20,028 nucleotides of DNA from an uncultured Mycoplasmatota bacterium (GCA_900551925.1 URXR01000018.1:1-20028); one strand, 5' to 3'; shown: positions 7,123-14,592, counted from the stretch's first letter. Numbers and translations: made by a program. The notes: generated by a model from the sequence alone, not told the origin.

Positions 7123-8142
7123 ATGCTAGAAAATAATAATAAATATTTTGAAGTATTAAATGACATTAAGAAAACTTTAATCACTACTAGAAATAAGATA
7201 GTAGAAAATGCTAATAAAGATTTAGTATTAATGTATTACAATATTGGTTTAAAACTAATTGAAAACAATAAATGGGGTTCATCTTTTATAGATACTTTAG
7301 CAAAAGATTTAAAAATGGAGTTTCCTACATTAAAAGGTATGTCAGCAAGAAACTTAAGATATATGCAAAAATTTGCTACTGAATTTGATAACGATGAATT
7401 TTTGCAACATCATGTTGCAAAATTACCTTGGTCTTCTATAACAACTATAATGGATCAAGTAAAAGATAAAGAACAAAGAAACTGGTATATTAAAGAATCC
7501 CTTCAAAACGGTTGGGCAAGACCTATAATTGTTCATCAAATAGCAAGTAAATTATATGAAAGACAGGCATTATTAGAAAATAAAACAACCAATTTTGATG
7601 AAACATTACCATCTCCTAATAATGAACAGGCAAAAGAGTTACTAAAGAATCCCTATATATTTGATTTTATAACTGCTGATAAGGATTTGAAAGAATTAGA
7701 TATTGAAAGAGAACTAACTGCTAATATAACCAAATTATTATTAGAACTTGGAAATGGATTTGCATTCGTTGGAAGACAATATCATTTAGAAATTGAAAAT
7801 GAGGATTATTACATTGATTTGTTGTTTTACAATTTAATAGTTAGAAGCTATGTTGTTGTAGAGTTGAAAACAACAGAATTTAAACCTGAATATGCTGGTA
7901 AACTAAATTTTTATTTAAGTGCTGTTGATAAATATATTAAAGATGAAAAAGATAATCCAACATTTGGTATATTACTATGTAAAGATAAGAAAAGAGTTAC
8001 TGCTGAACTTGCATTAAAGGATATCAATAAACCAATTGGTGTAAGCGAGTATAAAATTTTATCGGAAATACCAGAATTTTTGGAGAATACATTACCAAGT
8101 ATTGAGGATATAGAAAAAAGATTGGAGGATGTTTCAGAATGA
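7123..8142 (+). CDS. YhcG/DUF1016-type PDDEXK nuclease
   Basis: A 339-residue protein with two parts. Residues 1-150 form the DUF1016 N-terminal domain, with WGSSFIDTLAKDLKMEFP, GMSARNLRYMQKFA, LPWSSITTIMDQVKD and the WYIKESLQNGWARPII segment. From about 165 comes the PDDEXK nuclease domain: FVGRQYHLEIENEDYYIDLLFYN (Asp232), then VVVELKTTEF (Glu247, Lys249) and KLNFYLSAVD. The D-ExK core is intact. Relatives occur near restriction-modification and phage-related loci and are thought to act on DNA, but their exact role is unsettled. ATG 7111 overlaps the ribosome binding site; ATG 7123 with GGAGG (7113-7117) 5 nt upstream is chosen. It is the first gene of a small plus-strand accessory cluster. 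Confidence 0.88.
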   Translation: MLENNNKYFEVLNDIKKTLITTRNKIVENANKDLVLMYYNIGLKLIENNKWGSSFIDTLAKDLKMEFPTLKGMSARNLRYMQKFATEFDNDEFLQHHVAKLPWSSITTIMDQVKDKEQRNWYIKESLQNGWARPIIVHQIASKLYERQALLENKTTNFDETLPSPNNEQAKELLKNPYIFDFITADKDLKELDIERELTANITKLLLELGNGFAFVGRQYHLEIENEDYYIDLLFYNLIVRSYVVVELKTTEFKPEYAGKLNFYLSAVDKYIKDEKDNPTFGILLCKDKKRVTAELALKDINKPIGVSEYKILSEIPEFLENTLPSIEDIEKRLEDVSE

Positions 8143-8222
8143 ATATAAATATTAGCAAAGTAGAAAGATTCACAACTATTTCATTAGAAAACGTTGAAGG
8201 AGTTAGCAATGGAATTATATAG
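8139..8222 (+). CDS. Overlapping 27-residue ORF
   Basis: A small frame starting at the ATGA overlap with the nuclease stop codon and running through the start of the SWIM gene: MNINISKVERF... to ...GVSNGII, 27 residues, mixed composition, no membrane segment. GGAGG (8124-8128) lies 10 nt upstream, so translation is possible by coupling. It could be a real small protein, a translational relay to the SWIM gene, or the 5' stump of a decayed gene. I know no homologue. Confidence 0.35.
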   Translation: MNINISKVERFTTISLENVEGVSNGII

Positions 8223-8661
8223 AAGTGCAAGTATACAATCTCAATTTAGAGGCTATGATTATTTTAATGATAAAAAGGTTATTTCTTTTAAACATGTAGA
8301 GGGTTCTATGTATAGTGGAAAAGTAAAAGGAAGCGCTACTACATATGATGTTACTATTGATATAGAACATCCTAAAAAAAATTCACATTGTAATTGCCCA
8401 CATGCTGAAGGAACTAAAGTGGTATGCAAACATATGGTAGCACTATATTTTGCTATATTTCCTGAAAAAGCAAAACAATTTATGGAAGAAATTGATGAGC
8501 ACAATAGAAAAGTTGATGAATATGAACAAGAGTTAGAAATAAAAATGCAAAAATACATAAAATCAATGCCTAAAAAAGAATTAGAAGAAGCCCTTTTGGA
8601 ATGCTTATATCAAGTAGATTGGCTTTACGATAATTTTATAAGAGATAGAGTTGGATATTAA
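8209..8661 (+). CDS. SWIM zinc-finger protein
   Basis: A 150-residue protein carrying one SWIM domain at about 30-85. The ligands are Cys61, Cys63, Cys73 and His75 in CNCPHAEGTKVVCKHM, preceded by the usual beta strands (YSGKVKGS, YDVTIDIE). The rest is helical and charged (about 88-150), possibly coiled coil, with the sequence EIDEHNRKVDEYEQELEIK. SWIM domains bind DNA or protein and are found in helicase-linked and DNA-repair proteins; a stand-alone one is of unknown function. ATG 8209 with AAGGAG 6 nt upstream is preferred to the in-frame TTG at 8194. It follows the nuclease gene by 66 bp and probably belongs to its operon. Confidence 0.82.
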   Translation: MELYRSASIQSQFRGYDYFNDKKVISFKHVEGSMYSGKVKGSATTYDVTIDIEHPKKNSHCNCPHAEGTKVVCKHMVALYFAIFPEKAKQFMEEIDEHNRKVDEYEQELEIKMQKYIKSMPKKELEEALLECLYQVDWLYDNFIRDRVGY

Positions 8662-8883
8662 AATCCATCTTTTTTTAATGTAGATATCAGTAGAATAATT
8701 AAATGCAAGAAATGTTATATTTTTAATAATAACTTTATGAGGTTCAATATAATTTACATTAGTTTTATCTAATTTTCTAAGACTTCTATTTATGATAGTA
8801 GGAGTAACATTACAGAAATCACATATAAATTCTAATTTTTGCTTTAAACCTTTTTTAATTTCTTGTTTAATAATATTAAGCAT
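8605..8883 (-). pseudogene. Winged-helix fragment resembling the C-terminus of Crp/Fnr regulators
   Basis: A 92-residue frame from ATG 8883. Residues about 15-55 (KLEFICDFCNVTPTIINRSL, RKLDKTN, HKVIIKN) look like the helix-turn-helix and wing of Crp/Fnr-type regulators, but the whole N-terminal sensor domain is missing, and the last 20 residues run antisense into the SWIM gene. GGAAGG precedes the ATG, but it is inside a small hairpin (CATCCT/AGGATG, 8890-8895 and 8902-8907). It is most likely the remnant of a larger regulator, less likely a functional small DNA-binding protein. The family call is by pattern only. Confidence 0.35.
8650..8676 (+). terminator. Terminator of the nuclease-SWIM cluster
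   Basis: GTTGGAT (8650-8656) pairs with ATCCATC (8663-8669) with one mismatch, a 6-nt loop and then seven T residues. It overlaps the SWIM stop codon. Confidence 0.55.
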
Positions 8884-8919
8884 AAACACCATCCTTCCTT
8901 TAGGATGATTTCTTTGTAA

Positions 8920-8940
8920 TTCCAAGCTCTACGGGAGTTT
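8920..8940 (+). repeat. Partial inverted copy of tRNA-Gly
   Basis: TTCCAAGCT followed by CTACGGGAGTT equals the anticodon-to-T-arm part of the nearby minus-strand tRNA-Gly (plus-strand 9035-9056), except for a missing GA between the two blocks. Twenty of 22 positions are shared and the orientation is opposite to the intact gene. It may be an attachment-site or recombination scar. Confidence 0.65.
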
Positions 8941-8945
8941 AAGAC

Positions 8946-8974
8946 ACAAAAAAAATCAATCTTGCGATTGATTT
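8946..8974 (-). terminator. Terminator of tRNA-Gly
   Basis: A perfect 9-bp stem AAATCAATC/GATTGATTT (8953-8961 and 8966-8974) with a 4-nt loop is followed on the minus strand by eight T residues. Confidence 0.85.
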
Positions 8975-9013
8975 CATATATCAAAGTCCGAAAAGTTCGA
9001 ACAGATTTGTCAA

Positions 9014-9087
9014 TGGAGCGGATGAGGAGAATCGAACTCCCGTAGTCAGCTTGGAAGGCTGAGGTTCTACCATTAAACTACATCCGC
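9014..9087 (-). tRNA. trnG: tRNA-Gly, anticodon TCC
   Basis: A complete 74-nt cloverleaf including encoded CCA. The acceptor stem is GCGGATG/CATCCGC, the D-arm contains TTTAATGGTAGA, the anticodon loop is CTTCCAA (anticodon TCC) and the T-arm is GGGAGTTCGATTCTCC. It decodes GGA and, through U34, other GGN codons. It has its own strong promoter upstream and terminator downstream, so it is a single-gene unit. Confidence 0.97.
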
Positions 9088-9114
9088 ATTTATCAATATG
9101 AACTGACAGAATTA

Positions 9115-9144
9115 ATTATAAGATAAATTACCTATTTTTGTCAA
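9115..9144 (-). promoter_or_regulatory. Promoter of tRNA-Gly
   Basis: The minus strand has consensus TTGACA (9144-9139), an 18-nt spacer and consensus TATAAT (9120-9115), followed 27 bp later by the tRNA. It is back-to-back with the desulfurase promoter. Confidence 0.88.
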
Positions 9145-9163
9145 GTCCTTCTTTTAAAAAATA

Positions 9164-9192
9164 TTCAAAGAGTTATAATAATATGCTATAAT
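9164..9192 (+). promoter_or_regulatory. Promoter of the cysteine desulfurase operon
   Basis: TTCAAA (9164-9169), a 17-nt spacer and TATAAT (9187-9192) preceded by TGC form an extended -10 housekeeping promoter. The start near 9199 lies only about 10 nt before the ATG. Confidence 0.72.
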
Positions 9193-9208
9193 TATTTTAG
9201 GTGATAAT

Positions 9209-10246
9209 ATGACATATTTAGACTATTCTGCTACAACCAAAATTTCCAAAGAAGTGCTTGATGAAGTATCTAATGATTTATTTACTAAAGCTACGAATAA
9301 AGATATAAAGGATTATCAAAATAAAATTAAAAATATTTTAAATACTAATCATGATGTAATATTTACAAGTGGCTCTAGTGAATCCAATAATTATGCTATA
9401 AAGGGTATCTCTTTAAATACGAAGAAAAAAGAAATAATTACTACAGAAGTAGAACATTCTTCAATTACTGAAACCTTATCATATTTAAAATCTCAAGGTT
9501 TTATTATAAAAACTATCCCTATTCATGACGGTTTGTTATCATTATCAGAATTAAAAAAAGCAATAACTAAAGACACAGCTTTAATTACTATTACTGCAGT
9601 TAATTCTGAAACAGGATTATTAAATCCCGTAAATGAAATAGGAAAAATAGCCAAAGAGAATAATATTCCTTTTCATTGTGATATGACTCAAAGCATTGGT
9701 AAAATAAATATTCCTTTAAATAACATTGATTTAATTAGTCTTTCCAGTCATAAATTCTATGGTCCAAAAGGTATAGGACTTCTTCTTAAAAAACCAAATA
9801 TAAAGCTAAAGCCTTTAATATATGGAAAAAGAAATTACAATTTAGGACTAATAAAAGGCCTAACTAAATCACTAGAAGAAGCTTTATCAAATATTGATGA
9901 AAAATATAAAAAAGTGGAAGGCTTAAACAATTATCTAAAAGATAATCTGAAAAACCTTCCTAACATTATTATTAACCAAAGTCCAAATTCTATACCTCAT
10001 ATTTTAAATATTAGTGTTTTAAATTATAAACCTGAAACTTTTTTACATTATTTAGAAATGTCTCACATCTATATTTCTACTCAAAGTGCTTGTTCTACTA
10101 ATGATTACTCTAAATCAGTTTATGCTTTAACTAATGACAAAGAACTTGCTAAAACCTCAGTTAGAATTAGTCTTTCTTATAAGACTACTAAAGAAGAGTT
10201 AGATAAATTAATAAGATGCATTAAAAGGAGTCAAAATGGAAACTAA
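9209..10246 (+). CDS. Compact cysteine desulfurase (NifS/IscS-like)
   Basis: A PLP enzyme expected to take sulfur from cysteine as a persulfide for Fe-S clusters or tRNA thiolation. Visible residues: SGSSESNNYA (54-63), His83 of EVEHSS, NSETG (132-136), Asp158 and Gln161 (HCDMTQ), the PLP lysine Lys182 in SSHKFYGPKG, the persulfide Cys295 in STQSACST, and Arg319 in TSVRIS. At 345 residues it is shorter than typical members (about 380-400). The usual FGNPSSxH segment near the N-terminus and the GGxQExGxRxGTxN loop after the PLP lysine are not recognisable; the latter is replaced by a short GKRNYNLG. The catalytic core is intact. It overlaps the RNHCP gene by 11 bp, and no scaffold gene is adjacent. 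Confidence 0.92.
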   Translation: MTYLDYSATTKISKEVLDEVSNDLFTKATNKDIKDYQNKIKNILNTNHDVIFTSGSSESNNYAIKGISLNTKKKEIITTEVEHSSITETLSYLKSQGFIIKTIPIHDGLLSLSELKKAITKDTALITITAVNSETGLLNPVNEIGKIAKENNIPFHCDMTQSIGKINIPLNNIDLISLSSHKFYGPKGIGLLLKKPNIKLKPLIYGKRNYNLGLIKGLTKSLEEALSNIDEKYKKVEGLNNYLKDNLKNLPNIIINQSPNSIPHILNISVLNYKPETFLHYLEMSHIYISTQSACSTNDYSKSVYALTNDKELAKTSVRISLSYKTTKEELDKLIRCIKRSQNGN

Positions 10247-10547
10247 AAAATTTAATATGATTGATGAAGAATTTATTTGTTTCAACTGTGGATATAAAAC
10301 TAAGCCTTTAGGTTATACAGCGAGAGATCATTGTCCTAATTGTCTATACTCTCTTCACTTAGATATTAATCCTGGGGATAGGCTTTCTAATTGTCATGGG
10401 ATTTTAAAACCAATTGGAATTGAAAAAGCTAAAAAAGATAACTTTAAAATTATTTATAGATGTCAAAAATGTCAAAAAGAAATAAAAAATATTGCTGCTA
10501 AAGATGATAATATGGAGGAAATAATAAAATTAAGTGTTGTAAGATGA
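10236..10547 (+). CDS. RNHCP-domain zinc-ribbon protein
   Basis: A 103-residue protein of the RNHCP family: FICFNCGYKTKPLG (Cys15, Cys18), the name-giving motif as RDHCPNCLYSLHLD (30-43; Cys33, Cys36), NPGDR (45-49), and RCQKCQ (Cys76, Cys79). The cysteine pairs suggest two zinc ribbons. Function is unknown in the literature I can recall; relatives are found in many Gram-positive bacteria and nucleic-acid binding is a guess. ATG 10236 with AAAGGAG 5 nt upstream overlaps the end of the desulfurase gene, so they are translationally coupled. Confidence 0.87.
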   Translation: METKKFNMIDEEFICFNCGYKTKPLGYTARDHCPNCLYSLHLDINPGDRLSNCHGILKPIGIEKAKKDNFKIIYRCQKCQKEIKNIAAKDDNMEEIIKLSVVR

Positions 10548-10556
10548 GGTGATTAA

Positions 10557-11780
10557 ATGAAAAAAATTCTAAAACTAATTCTAGCATTAATTATTATTTT
10601 TTTACTTCTGGAATTAATTCTTTATCTTTTTAAAGATAATCATAATGTAACTTATACTATCGAGCAAGATGATGAAACTTATGAAATAAATGAAATATAT
10701 AAAAATAAAAAGTATTATTTTAAAATAACTAATAAAAATAATACCTATTCTTTAGAAATAAATGATGGATTTTTTAAACAAAAAGAAATAATTAAAGAAA
10801 TTTATACTTATCAAAAAGATGATTTAACATGTATTTATCCTGCTTTACAAGATAAAAATCAGGAAGCTAATATTATTTGTAATGATAATGGAAAAACCTC
10901 ATCATTTGTCAACTATAAACAAGAACTATCTTCATTTATTGAAGCTTTAGAAAATGAAGGCTATCAAAGCAATTCTTGGCAAAAGGAAAGTAATAAAACT
11001 GAAAAAATAGGAACTTTAACAGCATATACTGATAATATACCAGAGAATACTTATATTTATATTTATAAATATGATGGATTTTATACTATTAATAATGAGA
11101 ATTTAACTAATTTAAATCTTTTTGATAATGATACTTATTCAAATCGTTTGGGAGTGCAAGTAGGGAAATATTATGTTATTCCTAATTATGATCAAGATTA
11201 TGATTATAATGAGTTATATAGAATAGATATGACTAATAATAAAATAAAAACTATTGAATTAAAAGAGGAAATATCTAAAGATTCATATATTAATGGTATA
11301 GTAGATGAAGAAATATATCTTTTTGATAAAGATGAACTCGTTCAGTATAAAATAAATCCTAAAAAGAAAAAAGTTACGGAAGTAGGAAATCAAAAAGATG
11401 GAGTTTTATACTATAATTTAGAATTTGAAAAAGATAATGTTTATGATTTCCGTGATGAAGAAAAAACTTTTAAAACTATTGATGATTACATCAATAAATT
11501 AGAGAAAAATACAACTCTTAACTTTATTGAAAAAGATGAAGATTCTTATTACTATCAAACTGAAAATAATGATGTTTATTATTATAATACTAATAATAAA
11601 GTAAAAGTTTTCTTGTTTAATGAAGAAATAACTGATTTTAAATTAGTTAATGATACTATTTATTATATAAGTGAAGATACTCTTTATGCTTATAGTTTTA
11701 CTAATGGTTTAAATAGATTATTAACTTATAGTGAATTAAGTTTTAATCCTAGTAATCGTTTAGCTATTTATACAGAGTAA
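10557..11780 (+). CDS. Membrane-anchored beta-rich protein of unknown function
   Basis: A 407-residue protein I do not recognise. Residues 4-25 are one strongly hydrophobic helix after a KK start, with no lipobox cysteine, so it is probably an N-terminally anchored protein facing outside. The remainder is rich in Asp, Glu, Lys, Asn and Tyr, with many short alternating strands. From about 170 on, repeated units of the type YYV...YDYNELYRIDM, GIVDEEIYLFDKDELVQYKI, EDSYYYQTENNDVYYYN and NDTIYYISEDTLYAY suggest a beta-propeller (compare DUF5050-like repeats). GAGGTGA precedes the ATG, 9 bp after the RNHCP stop, so it is the last gene of the desulfurase operon. A link with sulfur metabolism is not evident. 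Confidence 0.75.
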   Translation: MKKILKLILALIIIFLLLELILYLFKDNHNVTYTIEQDDETYEINEIYKNKKYYFKITNKNNTYSLEINDGFFKQKEIIKEIYTYQKDDLTCIYPALQDKNQEANIICNDNGKTSSFVNYKQELSSFIEALENEGYQSNSWQKESNKTEKIGTLTAYTDNIPENTYIYIYKYDGFYTINNENLTNLNLFDNDTYSNRLGVQVGKYYVIPNYDQDYDYNELYRIDMTNNKIKTIELKEEISKDSYINGIVDEEIYLFDKDELVQYKINPKKKKVTEVGNQKDGVLYYNLEFEKDNVYDFRDEEKTFKTIDDYINKLEKNTTLNFIEKDEDSYYYQTENNDVYYYNTNNKVKVFLFNEEITDFKLVNDTIYYISEDTLYAYSFTNGLNRLLTYSELSFNPSNRLAIYTE

Positions 11781-11795
11781 TATTTTTGATAATTT

Positions 11796-11825
11796 AAAAA
11801 AGCCTCTAGAAAAGAGGTTTTTTTT
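11796..11825. terminator. Bidirectional terminator between convergent operons
   Basis: CCTCT/AGAGG (11803-11807 and 11813-11817) with a 5-nt loop, flanked by an A6 run on the left and eight T residues on the right. It can end the desulfurase operon on the plus strand and the ogt operon on the minus strand. Confidence 0.8.
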
Positions 11826-11871
11826 GAGTGATTAAATATTTTGTTTGTATTTGATATTTTTTTAATATCAT

Positions 11872-12261
11872 TTATTTATAATTTATTATTTTCTTAATGT
11901 TTTCATCAGGAGTTCCTACTAATTTAATAATATTTGGTAATTCATAGAACGCTACAGTATTTTTTATATTAAATTCTTCATTAGTTTCAGAACATAAAAA
12001 TATCTTTTTGTTTAGAGCTAGTGCCATTCCTAATTCAACATGAGTTCCTCTTCCGGCTGGTAATAATATTATAATGATATCAGAATTTACGATAGCTTGA
12101 GTTTCTTCTTTAGCGTATTTTTCTAAATCTTTTTTAGTTATATCGTTTTTAATATTTTTTACCCAATTGTAGGTTTCTTCTAGACCATTTTCTTTTAATA
12201 TTTTGGCATAGTAATTAACTAATTTATAATTTTTTAGTCCTGATCCTATATAAAATTTCAT
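11872..12261 (-). CDS. Nucleoside 2-deoxyribosyltransferase-like protein
   Basis: A 129-residue single-domain Rossmann-like protein. It starts with a KFYIGSGL strand and has EETQAIVNSDIIIILLPAG (52-70) followed by GRGTHVELGMALAL (70-83). This is the signature of nucleoside 2-deoxyribosyltransferases, in which the glutamate of the ExG segment (here Glu76) is the nucleophile that cleaves the N-glycosidic bond. The family swaps bases between deoxynucleosides or hydrolyses deoxynucleotides. It is the last gene after ogt and the GNAT gene, 24 bp downstream. The substrate is unknown; a regulatory nucleotide-binding role is an alternative. Confidence 0.78.
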   Translation of the reverse strand: MKFYIGSGLKNYKLVNYYAKILKENGLEETYNWVKNIKNDITKKDLEKYAKEETQAIVNSDIIIILLPAGRGTHVELGMALALNKKIFLCSETNEEFNIKNTVAFYELPNIIKLVGTPDENIKKIINYK

Positions 12262-12285
12262 TATAACAACTCCCCAAAACTATTA

Positions 12286-12696
12286 TTAAAATAAAATCAT
12301 ACCTTCTCCTAGATCTACACTTGATCTGGTTTTAAATCCAAATTTTTCATAAAATTTTTCTTTTCCTTTAGAGGCTCCTAAATAGGTTCTAATATTAGGA
12401 TTTATTTTCTTATATTCATTTACTTTATCTATTAATAAGTTCATTATTTTAGTACCAATTTTTTTATTTTGATATTCGGGAATAACCATTACATCTTGAA
12501 TATAAAGGAAAATGGTTTTATCTCCAATTAATCGTCCATAGCCGATAATTTTATTATCATCATATATAGTTACGGAATATAAGGTATTTTTTAAGGCTTC
12601 TTCTACAATGTTTATATCTCTAATACCCCACCCTACTTTTTCAGTTAAATAGTTAAAATCATTGGCTGTTATTTTGTTTTCTACTATTTTAATCAT
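12286..12696 (-). CDS. GNAT-family N-acetyltransferase
   Basis: A 136-residue acetyltransferase. The acetyl-CoA motif A is VMVIPEYQNKKIGTKIM (about 70-86), with the pyrophosphate-binding QNKKIG, and motif B is GKEKFYEKFGF near 111-121. IIGYGRLIGD forms the strand before it. It should transfer acetyl groups from acetyl-CoA to an amine; the acceptor is not readable. AAGGAG lies before the ATG. It stands between ogt and the deoxyribosyltransferase-like gene in one operon. Confidence 0.87.
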   Translation of the reverse strand: MIKIVENKITANDFNYLTEKVGWGIRDINIVEEALKNTLYSVTIYDDNKIIGYGRLIGDKTIFLYIQDVMVIPEYQNKKIGTKIMNLLIDKVNEYKKINPNIRTYLGASKGKEKFYEKFGFKTRSSVDLGEGMILF

Positions 12697-12733
12697 TTTA
12701 AATCTCCTTTTTTGATTATTTTGTTTGTTTCTT

Positions 12734-13273
12734 CTACAAAGCTGTACCTTTTTCTGGTATAGTAAATTTACTTATATCTACTTTTTCATGTTCTAGTAAT
12801 TTTATTTTTTTATCTATTCCTCCAGCATATCCAGTTAGACTTTTGTTGGTTCCTATAACTCTATGACAAGGAATAATAATAGATATTGGGTTGTGGCCCA
12901 CTGCCCCTCCTACTGCTTGAGCAGACATTTTTTCTTTATTCATTATCTTAGCTACTTTGATAGCGATTTGTTTATAGGTTGTAACTTCTCCATAATGAAT
13001 TTCACATAGTATTTTCCAAACGTGTTTAGCGAAATCACTCCCAATTGGTGCTAAAGGAAGTTCTTTAATATCAGGCTTTTCTCCTTGAAAGTATCTATTT
13101 AACCATTCTTTAGACTTTAAAAGAATAGGTTCATCATCTTTTTCTATTATTTCTTCATTTAGTTTTTCTAAATAATATTTTTGGCCTTCTATCCAAAGTC
13201 CTATTAGTTTATTATCTTTACTGGCTAATAAAATTTTTCCTACTTTAGAATTATAGTATGTTTTATATATCAT
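12734..13273 (-). CDS. ogt: Methylated-DNA--protein-cysteine methyltransferase
   Basis: A 179-residue suicide repair protein that removes the methyl group from O6-methylguanine. The active site is PCHRVIG at 135-141 (Cys136), preceded by VGGAVGHNPISIII and followed by LTGYAGG (147-152). The DNA-binding helix-turn-helix starts at GEVTTYKQIAIKV (95-107). The N-terminal Ogt-like domain (GLWIEGQKYY) is present, so the full architecture is there. AGGAGG lies 5 nt before the ATG. It is first in an operon with a GNAT and a deoxyribosyltransferase-like gene, which suggests a nucleic-acid or nucleotide damage theme. Confidence 0.95.
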   Translation of the reverse strand: MIYKTYYNSKVGKILLASKDNKLIGLWIEGQKYYLEKLNEEIIEKDDEPILLKSKEWLNRYFQGEKPDIKELPLAPIGSDFAKHVWKILCEIHYGEVTTYKQIAIKVAKIMNKEKMSAQAVGGAVGHNPISIIIPCHRVIGTNKSLTGYAGGIDKKIKLLEHEKVDISKFTIPEKGTAL

Positions 13274-13506
13274 GAGAGCCTCCTACTGCTAAAACTAAAA
13301 TACCATATTTTTATATAATATTCTAGTGTTTTTTAACAATATTGTAGCAATTAAATATTTCTAAAACTATATTTGAAAAATTTATTAAGAATATTAGTAT
13401 GTACATGGGTAAGAAATTGTTTACTATATAATTTAGTCTTTATGATTTATTATGGTGCTTGATGTTATCTTTAGTAAGTGTTATATGTAATATAAAACAA
13501 TGCTAT
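13274..13506. other. Gene-free spacer
   Basis: This 233-bp stretch holds no ORF with a ribosome binding site. It contains the ogt leader (no convincing -35), a 10-bp palindrome ACAATATTGT (13336-13345) of unknown meaning, and at its right end the terminator of the HD gene. I see no RNA gene I can name. Confidence 0.5.
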
Positions 13507-13513
13507 TTAGCAT
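13492..13513 (-). terminator. Terminator of the HD/kinase operon
   Basis: ATGCTA/TAGCAT (13500-13505 and 13508-13513) forms a tight hairpin on the minus strand followed by TGTTTTATATT. It overlaps the HD gene stop codon. The stem is short. Confidence 0.5.
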
Positions 13514-14592
13514 CGCTTTATATTTTTCCTTTCATAAGGAATAAAGTTGAAATCAAAATAGATATAATATCCCTCTCTTGTGATGTTTAAATAATTATCT
13601 ATGTCTTTTTTAGCTCTAGAAGATATATTATTTATTCTAACAGGATCTTCTTTGGTTAATACTAATGGTACAATATACCTAGTTTTAGGTTTTACATTTG
13701 TACAGTACTTATTTTTAACTATTTCTTTACTTCTATAAACATTTTTAGCATTTTGAAAATTTTTAAAACTTTGAGATAAATACTTATCTTCACAATTTAA
13801 AAATTTATTAATTATTTCTCTTTCTGATAAAGTATACAAATCATCTATGGTTAAATATCCCTGATTATTCATTGATTTGCACATATCTGCCAAAAATTGC
13901 ATAACTATTCTATCTTTATCACTAACCCACTCTGGCCATAATTTAGATATAGTATGAATATACTCTTCACAAATACTTTTGTCTTTAAAGGCCAATTCAT
14001 CAATACCATTTTCATTTTTAACAATAGTGATATTATTATATATTTTTTTGATTTTATCTAGCTCCCATACTCTAAAAAATGTTAAACCACTTGAAAAATT
14101 ATACTCTAATCTATCGGCAGATAACTTAGGAGTATCATTATCAGCAATAGGATATATTTTATAGTCATTTATTTCTTCTAAGTTTATCTTATCTCTTTTT
14201 AAAAGACTCATAATTTCTTTAGAATTTTCTATTATTTCCGTTGTTCTTTCTTCAGTAGATTCTTGAGTTTCGGAATCTCCATTCATAAAATCTATACAAT
14301 GTTTAAAAGCAGGGGTTGCTATGTCGTGAAATAAGCCAGCCAGAGTTTGCTTTTTGTCATGAGTAAAATTCCAAATTATAAGAGCCACTCCAATACTGTG
14401 GTCTAAATTAGAGTACCAATATCTTAAATTAAAGCAACCAGAATAATCTGTGCCACAACTCATACTTATTTTGCCATTTCTTTCCATTTCAGGGGTATTT
14501 ATATATTCTAAAAGCCAGCTTGGAAACTCTGGAGACAAAATTTTAAAATAGGCTTTTACTTCAGGATTTAAATTTTCATAATAATTAGACAT
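13507..14592 (-). CDS. HD-domain phosphohydrolase, dNTPase-like
   Basis: A 361-residue HD protein. Metal-binding residues visible: His65 (LDHSIGVALI), His89-Asp90 (GLFHDIATPAFKH), His98, and the later Asp of SADRLEY (about 159). The HD-x4-PAFKH spacing resembles deoxynucleotide triphosphohydrolases and related SAMHD1-like enzymes, so hydrolysis of a nucleotide phosphate is the likely activity. Substrate unknown. The C-terminal 150 residues have no domain I recognise. A GTG at 14601 is in frame, but AAGGAAG (14607-14601) overlaps it, so ATG 14592 is preferred; this gives an 8-bp overlap with the upstream deoxyribosyltransferase-like gene. It is the last gene of a three-gene operon. Confidence 0.85.
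   Translation of the reverse strand: MSNYYENLNPEVKAYFKILSPEFPSWLLEYINTPEMERNGKISMSCGTDYSGCFNLRYWYSNLDHSIGVALIIWNFTHDKKQTLAGLFHDIATPAFKHCIDFMNGDSETQESTEERTTEIIENSKEIMSLLKRDKINLEEINDYKIYPIADNDTPKLSADRLEYNFSSGLTFFRVWELDKIKKIYNNITIVKNENGIDELAFKDKSICEEYIHTISKLWPEWVSDKDRIVMQFLADMCKSMNNQGYLTIDDLYTLSEREIINKFLNCEDKYLSQSFKNFQNAKNVYRSKEIVKNKYCTNVKPKTRYIVPLVLTKEDPVRINNISSRAKKDIDNYLNITREGYYIYFDFNFIPYERKNIKRC

Noticed and set aside
8920..9087. T-box riboswitch
   Set aside because: The similarity is to the anticodon/T-arm of the tRNA gene itself; no specifier loop, T-box sequence or antiterminator is present.
11853..11869. Hairpin GATATT/AATATC as a terminator of the ogt operon
   Set aside because: Six AT-rich pairs with no T tract on the minus strand; the CCTCT/AGAGG hairpin at 11796-11825 is a better bidirectional terminator.
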